A DNA stretch of 64,000 nucleotides from Xestospongia bergquistia (GCA_963965975.1 OZ014417.1:2151821-2215820); one strand, 5' to 3'. Positions 12,006 to 25,305 are shown, numbered from the stretch's first letter. A program made the numbers and translations. Notes: generated by a model from the sequence alone, not told the origin.

Positions 12006-12843
12006 TACAAACTGAAGTAATCGTTTTTATGTTATTTTACTTATTCTAGTTTTAATGAGCTGTATAATGAAATTAACACTTCCCTTTTCTAACTCTGCGA
12101 TTGAAAACTAAATGTTCTTTCTAAATTTACTCCATTTACTTGGTTTGTATACATAATAGGTTCTAATTAGTATTCCTGAAAGCCCCAGCAATTGAAGTAA
12201 TAAAAATTTGCACTGTTGATTTTGTAAGTGATAGTATTAGTTATATTAATGTATTTGGATAGTATTGTCATCCTTAAAGTGATGTATTTTTTATGAAATA
12301 CCTCCTTTACTACATGTTAGAGATAAATGATACCAACAATTTGTACTTCGCTGTATTGATATTGTACAATATACAATTTAATGACAATTATGTGGCAATC
12401 ATAATTATAGTAACTAGATTGGCAATCTGCTACTTCCAAATAGTACACAAGATGAGATGGTAGAGGCTCAAACAAATGTTACCAATGTAATAATAACATG
12501 TTAAAACCAGAGCTGTATACAACATTTGGTATGAACCCAAAATTTTGCTACATCAAATAATTCAAAATGTGTTGTACATTGCTATACTATGGACTTCACT
12601 CTACTGTAAACAAACTGTACAACAGCTTTAATTTATCTACAGAGCTATAGAGCCTTCTCAGTACAGTCTAGCTTCATAAATAATAACTGGATTACATTTG
12701 TTTGAAATTCAAAAATAACATGGAATAGATATAGAGATGCTCCACTAACATATATAATTATTTGTGTATTCATACATGACTGAATAAACAGCAAGGAAAT
12801 TAAGAAGCTCATTAAAAAAAGATATAGACATTAAATAATACTA

Positions 12844-14736
12844 CTAAATTTCACCATCAGTACTAGAGGTGTTTCTTTTGTCATCACTATGACAACCAGA
12901 CATCTCAGCATTATCTTTTATCTCCAGAGCAGTCTTCATTAAAGATTCTGGTATTTTAATTTGATCTAAATTCTCGAGGCCAGATTCAGGCTCATCTGAA
13001 ATAAGTATTGAGACAAGATTTTCACACGTTTGTAGAACATTTTGATCTTGTTCCCATTTGTGGAGTTCTCTTAAAATGAAATAGACATGTTTGTCTCTCA
13101 TATATTGTCGACCAACTTTGGTAGCACAGAGCTAAAGAAAGTAAAATAAATGTGATAACAGTTCTGAATGTTATCAGTTATAAATTATATATGTTGACTC
13201 TATTGTATAATATAGTATCATAGAAACTAATTGTTGATCATTGAGTTAGTTCTATAAGTTAACAATAATATAAACCTATTATATGTAAGGGTTTCAAGTA
13301 AGTGTTAATCTCTATATGTATTGCTATGAAACAAGGTATGTTGTTCACTGTATGTACACATGCCTAGGCTATGTGGACATCAAAGAAAAGTTGAAGTAAC
13401 ATTTATTATTAGGGATAAAAAATAATGCCAAAATAATATATAACATCTATACTTCTTATAATTGTGGTGAAAATCTTTGTGGAAGATCAGATTAATTTCA
13501 GTCATACTTAAAATCAAAATTACAAAAAAATATCATATAAACATTTATTATATACACTTTAATATAGCGGATTTATAGCTTCTACAAAATATATCTTTAA
13601 TATATAAAATTGTGTCTAAAGTATGAAATGAAGATAATAGTTTAGAGTCCACACACAGGTATGCATAACAAGTAATGTGGCATCACTTACTTTCATGATG
13701 GCTTCTAATAACATCTTTCTAAGGTCAGGATCTTCTTCTCTTCTTTTATAATCAGGGAGATATTGGAGATCAAGTGGAAGCTGGTCATTCTCTTCTTCAG
13801 TAAACTGCTCAGGACCAGCTAATGGAAGAAGTAGATGAGGAAGGAGATCCAATTCATCACTTAGCAACCAGTCATGATCACCTGTGTGTGTGAACATTGA
13901 TGACATTGACAATACAGTTTGACTTACTACGTAAATTTAGTGTTATAAAGGTAATTACATTATTAATGATATATGGTATTACAAAGGTAAGTACACCATT
14001 AAAGATATATAGTGTTATAAAGGTAATTGAAATAATATGTCCCAAAAGACAAAAATTTTAAATATTTGTGTGTGTGTGTGCATATATCCCAACCTACTTC
14101 GAAGCAGAGGTTTCTTAGCAAACCAATTATACCTCCTCGTCTAATCAGTGAGCCTTGATACTGAGTATACGCCAATAAACGAGAAATTAAACAAGGTGAC
14201 CTTCCTAAAAAGGCTTGTCGTGCTGATAAAATTTGCGTTATATTTGAGAATACAGTAGCTAAATAATCAACTGAGTCATCCGGTCTACCTGGGACTGCTT
14301 TATCAAATTTGTCTACAAGTTGTGATAAGCTGGCAGGGTGATTATCGGAAATAAGGAGATCTGACAAAATCTTAGCTCCCTCTTCTTGGCGAGTAATATT
14401 AGAGAGAACCATACATAATGTATTTGTATGCCTGTAATTTGGGTCTACGAGCATTGATAAGAACTGTGGTATGACATTCATTGAGATGAGTTTCATGGCT
14501 ATTTTATCACAAGCAGTACTGTTCAATACAGCCAACAGTGCATCACGTGATATGACATGATTCGTATCAGTAGTGAGTTCAAGTAGGTTTTGGAGGACAT
14601 TATCATTTTGTAGTATGAGACCACGCCCTTCATCTGTTGCTGTGAGACCCAGGATATAGTTGAGAGCTGAAGATTTAACATCTAGCCGCGAATCCAGTTG
14701 AAGAAAGGTGCACAACTCTTGCAGTTCCTGCTCCAT
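12844..14736 (-). CDS. HGH1: HGH1 homologue (eEF2 folding cofactor), 3 exons
   Basis: Armadillo-like protein of 373 aa; human HGH1 is about 390. In fungi and animals HGH1 helps the TRiC chaperonin and Hsp90 fold elongation factor eEF2 in the cytosol. Exons on the minus strand: 14094-14736, 13691-13881, 12844-13131. Exon 1 carries the N-terminal ARM region (NVLQNLLELTTD, FSNITQ, RRGGIIGLLRNLCFE); exon 2 the signature LPHLLLPLAGPEQFTEEE and LPLDLQYLPDYKR; exon 3 MRDKHVYFILRELHKWE and ISDEPESGLENL. The first donor is placed at GTTGGG rather than the nearer GTAGGT, because only this keeps the frame and gives FEVGDHDW, the same length as my recollection of the human protein. ATG at 14736 is the first in frame. 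Its last exon has a broken duplicate at 8488-8774. Confidence 0.93.
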
Positions 14737-15055
14737 ACATGTGATGAGGATGTCCCGTTAATAATAATTGAATTAGTTAAATTTAGTTTGTGAGGCACGC
14801 CCTTTGCTGGGCACAACAATAGTAGCTCAGCTGAGACCAGCTTTATCGGTGACTGTTACTCCAACCTACAGATCACAATTTGCAGGTGGATAAAGGTAAG
14901 CAAAACTAAATTATATAACTGACTTATAAACGTTTGCATCTTAATTGGATTATCTTCGGCAATCTGATTTTGTCACTTGTCACCTTGGTCTATCATAACA
15001 ACTCTATATTAAGCCTTTCATTTTCACAGATCGTAATATCACATGTCAGAGAATC
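14737..15055. promoter_or_regulatory. Shared upstream region of divergent HGH1 and membrane-protein gene
   Basis: 319 bp between two start codons pointing away from each other. Probably contains both promoters. No TATA box or known site stands out; no other gene is seen. Confidence 0.5.
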
Positions 15056-18000
15056 ATGGACTCAAGATGGCTAAGTCGAAAAGTCTCCTTGTCATCGTTA
15101 TGTCTTTACTTTCTCTCTCTGGTCAGATCAGCTAGAGCTGGTAAGCAATAGCTGTGTATGTATCTGTATGTAAAAGTGAGTGTGTGTAGTATTCAGAAAT
15201 TCTCATAACACCAGAGGTAAATGTTACAGCAAAAATTAACTGGAAGACATTTTGAAATCTTTCAATAGTAGTAGTATTTGTAATCTGAAACTTAAGTGGT
15301 AGGTCTGCTACTATAGGAAGTGAATTAAACAAATATATTGCTGAGTAACAGTAATCCTCTCATTTAAAAAAAATATAGACCAAATGGAGTTTCTACTGTA
15401 AAAGCTATAACCTTAATTTTCATACTTTCAGTGCTAAATGCCTTTAGTCATATGTGGAGAATGCAAATACTGAGGCATTCCTAATATAAACTTTTAAATG
15501 TCCATAACTTCCACTGGTACTATGAGGAATAAATGGTAGTGTCTCCCACTGATTGATTATATCCAACTATATATAGTAACAGTCAAGGTATGTATACATC
15601 TCTGAGTTCATGATAGATTCATCAACAAGGTACTATACTCTACTTTTAATATCTATAGTTTTAACAGTATCAGTTCTTAACTGATTGTACCTCAATATAA
15701 GGAGTATATTATGTCATATGTACATATCTATGATGATGATAGCCTCAGGATATATGTCTTCCACTAATCCACCTGCTACAATTATTTGTGTATGTTATGA
15801 AAACAATGTATTTATTACCCAAACAATGTTATTTTTGCTAGAGTCCGTTTAATTTTTCGTATGAGTAACTTTCCTATATTTATTCTAAGTATCTGAATTT
15901 CCACATATTTCTCATACCAATGTAACATCTCATTGGCTGAACACCAAGAATTTTTACCCCTCACCTCTATATTAAAATATACCAGTGTATCATTACACCA
16001 GACACGAGTCAAAGCAAACAGCAAGAATGTCAGTACTATTTCATCTGTAAAATTAGCAAGTGAGAAATTGTCTCATGGAAATATATTATATTTCCTGTTT
16101 ACTACACATAGAATTACAACTGTCACAGTATATCCTTCTTCTTGATAGTTTCCTGAAATCATTGAAACTGACAATAGACTAGCACACGTTATCTTAATAC
16201 ACACTATCTTGAAATACCAAAACATTGCACCTCAAATCTCATAACATTTAATTAGTTTTGCTAAATATATGATCACCAAACTTCATTACAAGTTAAAAGG
16301 TTAATAATATTATGTGTATACCATTTTTCGTAATTTAATGTGGTAGTTTAATTGTATCCAGAATACTCTCTCTATTGTCGTGTATAATAAATGTTTTGAT
16401 AAATTAAAGACACTAAGGACCAAATATAATGAATTAAAGAAGACATTTAAAATCTCTATTAAATTATATACTATTAACTGTATTATTGTATTCATGTTGT
16501 GTGCCTTACTTTGATTTTAGAACACGTCATAATACAATATGATTCATAGCACTTCAAAAGAAACTTAAGTAATGAATAAAATTGAACTACAATTTTATTA
16601 CAATACAATATAAATTAATAATTAGTATTTAATGTGACAATGTTATCATTATCATCTTTGCATTCTAGACTTTACTTCAATGGAAGCTATCTATGTTGCT
16701 GGAACTATAGCTGTGATTTATACAATCATCTTTATAATATTATTTATTATAACGTGCTATGTGGTACGATGTTGTAGAAAGTAAGTCAATATATTTAATG
16801 TCTTAATACTGTGTGCATGAGTATGAGTCTATGTAATTGAAGAAAGCGTGAAGACTGAGACTGTAACATGATGGGGATGAAATCAGATTATAGACTCGTA
16901 CTCAAATTATGAGGATGACTTGGGTATGAGTCTTGTTCCCAGTACAAGTATGGGTCTCTCCACTAAATTATTGTGATCTTGTATCATATCAATAATATAA
17001 CAATTAATGATTATTTAGTCTGAAATACAAGAAGACACACAAATGACATTTTATATACACCTGACAACAAGATATTAGTAATATGATCTATATATTTATT
17101 AACATGTCTCTCATTTAACTTGTGTTGTCTCTGTTGACAAAGACAACCAGAGACTATGTAACAGACTGTTTAATGAAGCCTTCTATGTGAGATAGTTTAG
17201 TGAAAACATGAGAATAAGATGATATATTAGTTAAATAATGCTACCATATTTGTATGTGTTTAGTGAACTAAAAGGATGTGTAGATAGTTAGTTACCTTGT
17301 CTCCAAAAAGTCTGTTCATTTGATGCACATCACATGTTGTGCACATGTTATACACATGTTAATGTGTTATTGAAACTAGTAGGACTTTAAGTTTATTAAT
17401 GTTTTCTACACATTTATCTCAGTATGTACATATAATCAATAATACAACTATACATACGTATTTGAATTAACTAACTTGCTTCATGTATAATGAAATTATA
17501 CCAAACATTTTTATTAAGTTAATAAGACAATTATAATGTTTATAGATATGTTACACACCCTGTGTATAAAACATAACATATTGTTTTGTGGTTCATCCTA
17601 TTACTGTAACTACTTTTAATATTTTGGTCATCTACCAGAACTCCACACAACATTGCCTAATATAACATTCACTAATTCTATAAAAGTGATAGCTGGCTGC
17701 CAACTTGTCTATTGCCATCCTTTTTAACAGATTAAAGTCATACATATAGTGTTATAATAAGTAATTATTATGTTCAAACTATGATACATTCAGTTTAGTT
17801 CTAGGAATTTCCTCATGTTTTGTGTGTCCTTCTATACACAATGTACATGTACCTTGTAGATCTATTTGTAGATATTTACTAGTACACCCACACATATTAC
17901 ATGTACATGTATAATTAATGTACATGTATTATATAAAACATGCTAAGATAACATTCTCAGATAATATTTGTAAAATTTGTAGTAGATTACTACAACTACT

Positions 18001-18195
18001 ACTAGTAGTAATAGTAGTCAAGAAAGGACATGTCATTTTGAGAATGATGTACCATAATATCTTGAACTTAATGCTTTATTACCTGTGTGATAAGTGTGTA
18101 CTCTTTCTCTCTCTCTGCAGAAGCAAAGAAAGTAAAATCTCTCCTTGTAATGAGTGGGGGAAAGGGTAAGGAGATAGTAACTGTTGATAAAATTA

Positions 18196-18229
<34 letters not shown>

Positions 18230-18495
18230 CTCTCTTAGACATGAATATGCTGAGATTACACCTACTACTCCCAGGAACATAAAATCGTAAGTGTTATAAT
18301 ATTAAACACTGATTAGATTAGAATGAGAAACAATGCTTTAATAACTACAAAGTCTGATCTCCCACACTTTAACTAGAATTATTGTGCTTTGTCATACATA
18401 TGAATGTCATATTGGGTCCACCCCTAAACTAATTATCAACTAGTTGTGAGAACATACTAGTAGATGGTATTACAATGACAGGTACAATAGTTAAA

Positions 18496-18545
<50 letters not shown>

Positions 18546-19962
18546 GTTAATAGACACTTCATCATTTTTATATGTTACTTTTTATGTCTCATAGACCTAT
18601 CTCAGAAGATGTTGACTTTGAATCTTTTGGTAACCCAGCTTACAAGTCTGAGGTAGGTACTCATATCTCATGGAATGTTTATTACATCACATGATGTATT
18701 CCGATTTGAATTGATAACAATCTTTGTTCTGTTTTAGTCTCATAAGTTTGCCTTAGGGTATCCTCGTAGCCTTTGTATTGACAAATGTAAAGACAGTTTC
18801 CTAAGTGCTATAATATTCTCTATAGAATACTACATAGACTATTTGTTTCAATATGCTACAATCAAAAATTGAAGGCTCTTGTATCTATTATTAGGATTTA
18901 AAGGAATTACATCATGATATAAAAGATAAAAATAGCAACACATCACTGTAGTAACTATTAGCATAAGTACAGAATGCAACACTGATATAATTTAAGTGAT
19001 TTAGATATCATAGATTTGTCAATACTAGTTATATTATTATTACTGGATTAGAGTGCCTATAGTAGAAACACCATACTTCAATGGAAAATCAATGTTTTAG
19101 ATAAACTTAAGGAATTATACTGGGATATAAATGATAAAAATAGTAATATTTGATAATGCTGCTGTTGTAATCTTTTTATGAAAAACAGATGTTTATTTGA
19201 ATGCCATAGTAAAATGTATGCATTCCCTGTGTTACTACTTTAACAGTTTATACACCAGTATAATGCCTTTAATTATTAAACTTTTATACTATAAGGTCAG
19301 TAGGATCAACGATCTATTATTTCATAACATATGGCAGACATTACATTTTCCACTTCATTAACTTATAGTAATTGTAATAATATAGAACATTAGCAATCAA
19401 TTATTAATTAATGCTAATTAGTATGGCTGCTATTAGTAAAAAACACTTTTAAATACATTTAACAACACAATGATTTTTAACCCCATATTGTACTAATACA
19501 ACATTGACAGAAATAAACAATTACTTGTTACCATTCTCAGGATTCCAGTTCTACGGGGAGTGAAATAAGTAGAAGTCAAAAAAGGTAAGCACTCCAAATT
19601 TAGAGAGCATCTAGAGTGTCAATAATAGAATGCTCTACTTTAATGGAAATTTAATACTATACCCCAGACCCTAAAGTATCAACATGAGAACCCTAAATGT
19701 ATTAATTTCACATTAAGTTATGGCATTTGATTACTGGCACTGTAGACACTGCCTCAAACTTAACCCTAACAACTCCTGAACTTATATATTTCATTATCCC
19801 TTCAGTGGAAAACGCCTTCATGAGGCACGATCAGCTACTACAGTTATTAGTAATCTGTCAGCGATTGATAATAATTATGATTATGATATGCCATCATTCT
19901 CCCCACAACCTCCATTAGAAATAGTTGAAGAATCTGACGAAAACAGTGTAACAATGATATAA
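15056..19962 (+). CDS. Small single-pass membrane protein with NPxY and PDZ-ligand motifs, 7 exons
   Basis: Unrecognised 182-aa protein. Exons: 15056-15140, 16669-16780, 18121-18165, 18239-18286, 18595-18652, 19541-19584, 19806-19962; all join in frame. Exon 1 encodes a signal-peptide-like start (MDSRWLSRKVSL, then a hydrophobic run, then VRSARAG). Exon 2 gives one transmembrane helix (VAGTIAVIYTIIFIILFIIT) followed by CYVVRCCRK, a stop-transfer with possible palmitoylation cysteines. The rest is a Ser/Pro/acidic tail with YAEI, FGNPAY (NPxY, a PTB or AP-2 binding form) and a C-terminal TMI that fits a class I PDZ ligand. The predicted outer part is only about ten residues, so an extra exon may be missed in the 1.5-kb intron 1. 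Probably a type I adaptor-binding membrane protein; the family is unknown. Confidence 0.6.
15141..16668. other. Long intron 1 of the membrane-protein gene
   Basis: No repeat family or RNA recognised. The open frame 15933-16145 is Ser/Thr-rich and could be part of an unseen ectodomain exon, but no good splice sites frame it. Confidence 0.5.
16781..18120. other. Intron 2 of the membrane-protein gene
   Basis: AT-rich intron of 1.3 kb. A cluster of TGTACATG/ACATGTAC palindromic words lies at 17840-17930. Nothing else is seen. Confidence 0.5.
18500..18545. repeat. (TAA)n microsatellite
   Basis: About 15 uninterrupted AAT/TAA triplets in intron 4 of the membrane-protein gene. Confidence 0.95.
18653..19540. 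other. Intron 5 of the membrane-protein gene
   Basis: 888 bp without a recognisable gene or element. Confidence 0.5.
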
Positions 19963-20370
19963 TAATTATTGTTTAAAGTTTTATATTTTTAAAATATATC
20001 ACTGACAGTTTTTATTGCATTTAATACACCAACAAATTTGTTACAATAATAAGAACTATTATTATGCATTTTATTCCTCTTATTATAACTGATAGTTTAT
20101 CATTTTGTTTTGTTTTGTTTTATTCTGTATTAAAACAAATGTATAATAATTTATAATGTATCAGTTTAATTTTGAAGCATAAAACCTGTGTCATTTAGAT
20201 AAATGTTATATCATATACTAAGTTTAACACTAAATGATCTGACAAATTTATAGCAAAATAATGCAATAAAACTAATGCTATGTATATACATTGGTATAAA
20301 ACAGTAACAAAAAAATATTTTGTTGCAAAATAACAAAAATCTACTCAATATACAATAGCAAGAACAATGC
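19963..20370. other. Convergent intergenic region
   Basis: 407 bp between the stop codons of two genes that meet tail to tail. It should hold both 3' UTRs. AT-rich; no other gene is seen. Confidence 0.6.
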
Positions 20371-21861
20371 CTAACTATCCACTGGTCCATTGGAGGTGGG
20401 TGGAGTCGATGGAGAGAGGATAGAGAGGTTGAACATGGAGTAATCTGAAACATCAGTCACCTCTTTAGAGATATCTAGAAATGATGGTAGCTCCAAGTTG
20501 GAACCAGTCTTAGTGGTATAGGTTTCAAGTAGTATGAGATCCTGGCATCTGGAATGAGAAATTGAACAGTGTTTTGAGGAATGGTAATAGAAACTCCTAT
20601 AGCATTTAACAAAGTAACTATATACTTTTTGATGCATAGAATGTCTCTCATTAATTTGATGTGTTGTCTATTTTCTTACTGTGAGGAGCAGGGTTCCTTA
20701 AAGATGTCCAACTGAAAGTAGTGTCCTTGCCAATGGAAACAGCGTCTTGTTTTAAGAATGGAATGATGTGTTGGATCTCTTTGTTTTAACAACATCTGAT
20801 CATGGAAATAGTTGAAATAAAGAAAACATTACATATCATTTCTGTCATACTAACCTCATACTCTCTACGTGTAATTTGTCTCAATAACTCCATCTTCTTA
20901 TCATTTATTACCTTTCTGTCTGTACGAGTATAAGTATATCGACCTACACAACAACACATTAATTTTTAACTATATTCATAGATGAGTCTAGAGTTAGTGT
21001 AGAAATCTCCTTAGTTATAGTGAACTGTCAAATCGTATGCTTTTTTGATTACCTCTTTGTCCTCTCTTTCTAATTCTTGGCTGTAGTTGGGAATCTACAC
21101 TAAGTAGATAATCATGTTGCACCTCAAAGTCTTGATAACGAGAAGGAAAGTCCTTTGGAAGGAGAACATAATTATATTAATTAATTAATAATTAATTAAC
21201 TATAATTAATAAACTATTCCTTTACTTCTAATGGTGGAAGAGATTTCACTAAGAACTTTCTCTTCTTACTCATTGCCTTTAATCTGTCGTCTACGTCAAC
21301 TCCAAGTTTTTCACCAAGTCTCTTACAAATAACTTCTAACACACGACGCACTTTGTTCTCAAAGTCTGTACTGTTGTCAATAACATCACAATATGGATGA
21401 CCTACCCAAGCCTTGTGGAAATAAAAAGGATGTATGTGTTATGAGCAAATGAATGACAGATAATAGATGGATGATTTATAGACTATTAATAGGTAAGTGA
21501 ATAGAGTTAAGTTGACTGAAAGATAGATAAAACCAAGCAATGTGGAACATTTTATTACTTGTGCTGCTTTTGTGTCCCGTTCTCTTGCTAGCTCTAGTCC
21601 TTCTGATCTTGTATTGTTATTTGAAATTTGATAAAACTCTTCAGCACCTTTAGCAGCAGTCTCCTATACATGTAATGTATAGTTTGTTAATATATTAGTT
21701 TATATCAGCAGGTAGCATAAGTCCACTGTTGTTACTGTTAACATTTGTGATATGATGAAACTGACCAAGTGAATGATTTGATCATAGCGTTCATCACGGA
21801 GCATTAAAGAGTTCCAATTGTTGAGTTGTAACATTTTCTGCCATTCTTCATCTGAACAAAC

Positions 21862-21911
<50 letters not shown>

Positions 21912-23661
21912 GAAAGGAGAGAAGAGATACATAAGATGATACAGACAAACCAACATACATGCTGATGGATCCATTGTTCCTCTGTCACAGACAATCAAAC
22001 AGTTAATTTTCTCTCTGCTAGCTAAATCAAAAAATGTCTGTTCAATCTGCAGCATAGTTTTCACTATATTCTCCTGAAACTGAAAACTTTGCATAGAATC
22101 AAGATGTTCAAACTTCACTCCACCCCTAAAGATAAATTAATAATTATATTATTATTTTTACACATAGACACAATTCCTACTATAAAGTGCTTATTCAACA
22201 ACATGGCTACAATTAAGGAACATTAAGGAATTATATCATGAATATTATTGCTGGCATGTGCAAGTTTTAAATAAATTATTATTGCTACAATTGTAGTAGT
22301 TATTGTTACATATTGTACTTGATGACATCAGTTATATAATTTTGCATCATATTATTATGACATCACATAATGTTACCAAATATACCATAAACAAGATTAC
22401 GCATCAGAAGTTATTACATTTAATTTTCTTGTCAAACAAGTCTGGCTACACAGAAATAAGACACATTAGTGTTATCTCAGTTGTAGAGTACATAGCCCCT
22501 CCTTGCTAAGACATCTCAGCAAAGAGAGGAACTCAATCTACATGTTTAAGTGATGCTTTAATATCAGGGCTAGAGCAAGTGGACAGGCAATGATCTGACT
22601 AATTATAGGGTCAAATGGGTGTGGCCTATCACATGCATACATACACTTATACAGGTTATCAATCAAGTTCATGCAAACCAAAGAATAGTTGTTATTCTAG
22701 CTCAGCTGTTTGTACTATTAATCATGTTTAATTTAAATACAATTTATCTAGTACAAACCATCATTACGTAAATCATGTTTAAACATGTTTACAAACCACT
22801 AAACCTAAATTGCTTAGACCACATTGTTTCTAAACATCAACGATTACTAGCATAAAACTATCTTAAATCTTATAGCTAATTAATCTAGAGGAATTTTATA
22901 AATGAGTTTATACATACGTAAGAAATTCAGAACAAGAACAGACTTAAAATTTTTGGTAATTATTATTATTATTGTGACACCTGTCAACCATGTTTTGCAT
23001 GAGAGGGAGCACATTCCTGTTCTGCATCCTCTCCCTTGCTATAAGGCCACATGGTCCACTAATACCCTCCTAGTAAGGGCACGATCATGATAACACAAGT
23101 TTATAATGGTATCATTTACTATATGAATTGAATACTGTCAAACTCACCCTAGCAGAATGGTGGCAGTTTCAGGTACACAGTACACCTATCAAAGAAAGAC
23201 ATATTCATAAACAATTAATGACATCTTAAATTATATATTTATTCTACAAATCAAATTTAATTTGTGCTGAGCATACCCGCCATCCTAAGTTCTCAAAAAA
23301 GGTTCTTAGCCTTGCCAATGTAGTTGTTTTACCAGCACAGGGACCTGTAAAACAGAGCTAAAGTAATACAACTATTGGTTTAAAATGGTTAGTCTATCGA
23401 CTTAAGAATTAGTCTATTTAGCAAACTAAAAAACTTGATTGCTTACGTCAACAATATTTTGTTTTAACTGATATTCACTAATAAAAACATTAATTGTAGC
23501 TTACCTCCAGTCAGCACTACTTTATGAACCACTTTATGTTTCGTTGTGAGCATACAAGGGCTCAATGGAGGAGAGGGAGTACTCTCAACACTGAGAGACA
23601 TGTCGAAAGGGGTTTGGTGTGATCTAGCGTGAAGGTGTGGCTCAATAGAGCCACGCCCCAT
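20371..23661 (-). CDS. TTD14-like P-loop protein, 11 exons
   Basis: 432-aa relative of Drosophila TTD14 (TRPL translocation defect 14), a P-loop protein reported to bind GTP and a phosphoinositide and to act in trafficking of the TRPL channel and rhodopsin. Exons on the minus strand: 23505-23661, 23277-23344, 23148-23185, 21959-22125, 21766-21860, 21559-21663, 21226-21411, 21053-21152, 20855-20943, 20680-20795, 20371-20548; all phases agree. The Walker A motif [10 protein letters not shown] is split by intron 1. Further marks are [11 protein letters not shown] (Walker B region), [31 protein letters not shown], and a C-terminal CYTH-like part with [14 protein letters not shown] and [19 protein letters not shown] at 23661 precedes ~50 Ser/Pro-rich residues. 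Human has no close orthologue I can name. The family call is strong; its role in a sponge without eyes of this kind is unknown. Confidence 0.87.
22126..23147. other. Intron 3 of the TTD14-like gene
   Basis: 1.0 kb intron. Open frames at 22303-22509 and 22902-23090 lack coding character. No known repeat recognised. Confidence 0.5.
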
Positions 23662-23685
23662 ACTTTTCAGATATTAGGATGTATG

Positions 23686-23688
23686 AAC

Positions 23689-23731
<43 letters not shown>
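23686..23731. repeat. (AAT)n microsatellite
   Basis: About 15 AAT triplets in the 168-bp gap between the TTD14-like start and the ST7 stop. Confidence 0.95.
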
Positions 23732-23829
23732 TCAGAGACAACGAAACACTAAAATATTCAAAAACATGACATATTCTGAGCTCTGATCTAAAGTACATAA
23801 GAGATAATGTAATGATGTATATTTTGTTA

Positions 23830-25305
23830 TCAAAATCCTATGATTCCTTTAGGTAGAAGTTTATTCAAGAGAGCAAGAAACAGGGTAGTGACAGTTTTAG
23901 CGTATTGAGTCATTGCCTGAGGAAAATGATAAGCCACAACAGTCAAACTCATAAAACTGAAACACAACACTCCTGTGAAAACCATGAAAAATGGAGTATC
24001 TCGCTGAGGAAACACTGATATTTCATGATGAGGTGGTAACAGCTCTCGATCTACAACCTCCATATATGAGGGATATGGAGGGAAAAGATGGCCTCTCTCC
24101 AAAGGGAAAGGAATACGCTGAAACGCTGCTTCCCATGTTGTAGCCAGAAGGGGTAAAGCCCCTTCAATTCTCTTCCAGTGATTGAGATGGTAAAAAGCAT
24201 AAGCTACTGCCTCACTATCACCACGTTTTACAAGGTGCTCCGAGGGAGGAATTAGCGGTTTTAATTCTAAAAGATACCGAGGAACGTGAGGATTGAGTTC
24301 AACTGCACGATGTATAGCTTCGTAAGCTGCTAATTCTGTAGGCATAGGTCCACGGCGAGCCATTGTCTCGGCACAAAATTTATCTCCTACTGCTTTAGCT
24401 TTAAGGAGAGCTATAGTATAACATAAAGAAGTTGATTTGAACAAGACAGTCTCTTCTTGTTTAGACAAAAGGGTATTTAATTCAGAGTAACTCTGCAATT
24501 CTAATAAACACTCTGTCAGATTTTCGCAAATATTTATTAAAAATAATGCTCTTGAGTCCTTCTGTAAATCTCTATACATTTTGACGGCATCTTTTAGTTT
24601 GCCCAATCGTCGAGCACAAACAGCTAATTTAAATCGACAATACACACAAACATTAGCATTACGCTCATGAACTGGTTTATAAACAGGATCATTATGACAA
24701 AGTAGCGAAGACTGTTTGTACACTGACTCAGCTGCTTTGAGAGCTTGTTTAAAGAGCTCTTCCACTTCCAGTAATCCTTGCGCTTTCTCTTCTGCTAGCA
24801 GTATCAATGCAGAGACACAGTTAGGATTCATAGTAAGTGCTTGATATGTCATCTCTATTCTCTTGTCTCGGGACTTTTCTTTCCATGCAGTGACCATTAA
24901 ATGATCTGCAGGGTCATCATCAAGTCGTGCACCTTCATAGGTGAATATGGAGAGATAATCTGATATGCTCAACTCAAAATCATACTCTGTAATGATACAA
25001 TGATTAGTCTCTGATTGATATCGATAGAGCTCAGCTCCTCGAAACAAAGCTAAAGAATTACGATATGGTTTAGCTTCTGATAGCTTTTTGTGCTTAGAAG
25101 TGGCGTCCTCCTTTTTTAAGACAAGAAATGAAGGTAAGAAAGTGGAGACAACTGTTGTAAACCTTTCCACAATAGACAACCCATATATAGTAAAATGGAG
25201 CCATTCTAGAAACATTAACATGCCTGAAAGGAGGGAGGAGGTACCAGTCAGAACGACATAAAATTGAGTGGTGGTGTTGTTGAAAAAGTTTTCCACAGAA
25301 TTCAT
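23830..25305 (-). CDS. ST7: ST7 homologue, intronless
   Basis: Single-exon gene for 491 aa from ATG at 25305, matching the ST7/ST7L family (human ST7 ~585 aa, many exons), membrane proteins with TPR-like helices reported as growth suppressors. Family landmarks: TQFYVVLTGTSSLLSG (membrane segment), FRGAELYRY, LILLAEEKAQGLLEVEELFKQALKA, ANVCVYCRFKLAVCARRLGK, LLKAKAVGDKF, AIHRAVELNPHVPRYLLELK, RGDSEAVAYAFYHLNHWKRIEGAL, FPLERGHLFPPYP and a C-terminal hydrophobic pair (FFMVFTGVLCFSFMSLTVVA). The reading frame stays open to a GTG at 25371, but the ATG at 25305 is the natural start. The first hydrophobic helix of the human protein has no counterpart, and the divergent PRR11 gene leaves no room for an upstream exon nearby. 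Lack of introns among intron-rich neighbours suggests a retrocopy or intron loss. Identity is very strong. Confidence 0.94.
   Translation of the reverse strand: MNSVENFFNNTTTQFYVVLTGTSSLLSGMLMFLEWLHFTIYGLSIVERFTTVVSTFLPSFLVLKKEDATSKHKKLSEAKPYRNSLALFRGAELYRYQSETNHCIITEYDFELSISDYLSIFTYEGARLDDDPADHLMVTAWKEKSRDKRIEMTYQALTMNPNCVSALILLAEEKAQGLLEVEELFKQALKAAESVYKQSSLLCHNDPVYKPVHERNANVCVYCRFKLAVCARRLGKLKDAVKMYRDLQKDSRALFLINICENLTECLLELQSYSELNTLLSKQEETVLFKSTSLCYTIALLKAKAVGDKFCAETMARRGPMPTELAAYEAIHRAVELNPHVPRYLLELKPLIPPSEHLVKRGDSEAVAYAFYHLNHWKRIEGALPLLATTWEAAFQRIPFPLERGHLFPPYPSYMEVVDRELLPPHHEISVFPQRDTPFFMVFTGVLCFSFMSLTVVAYHFPQAMTQYAKTVTTLFLALLNKLLPKGIIGF

Larger units (their letters stand above)
10820..12450. 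repeat. Tandem duplication unit carrying RNA-like copies 6 and 7
   Basis: Sister of 9080-10740 (same order, same strand). It abuts DNA shared between the HGH1 locus (12490 on) and its duplicate (8140 on), so the whole block 8140-13510 grew by at least two rounds of tandem duplication. Confidence 0.85.
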
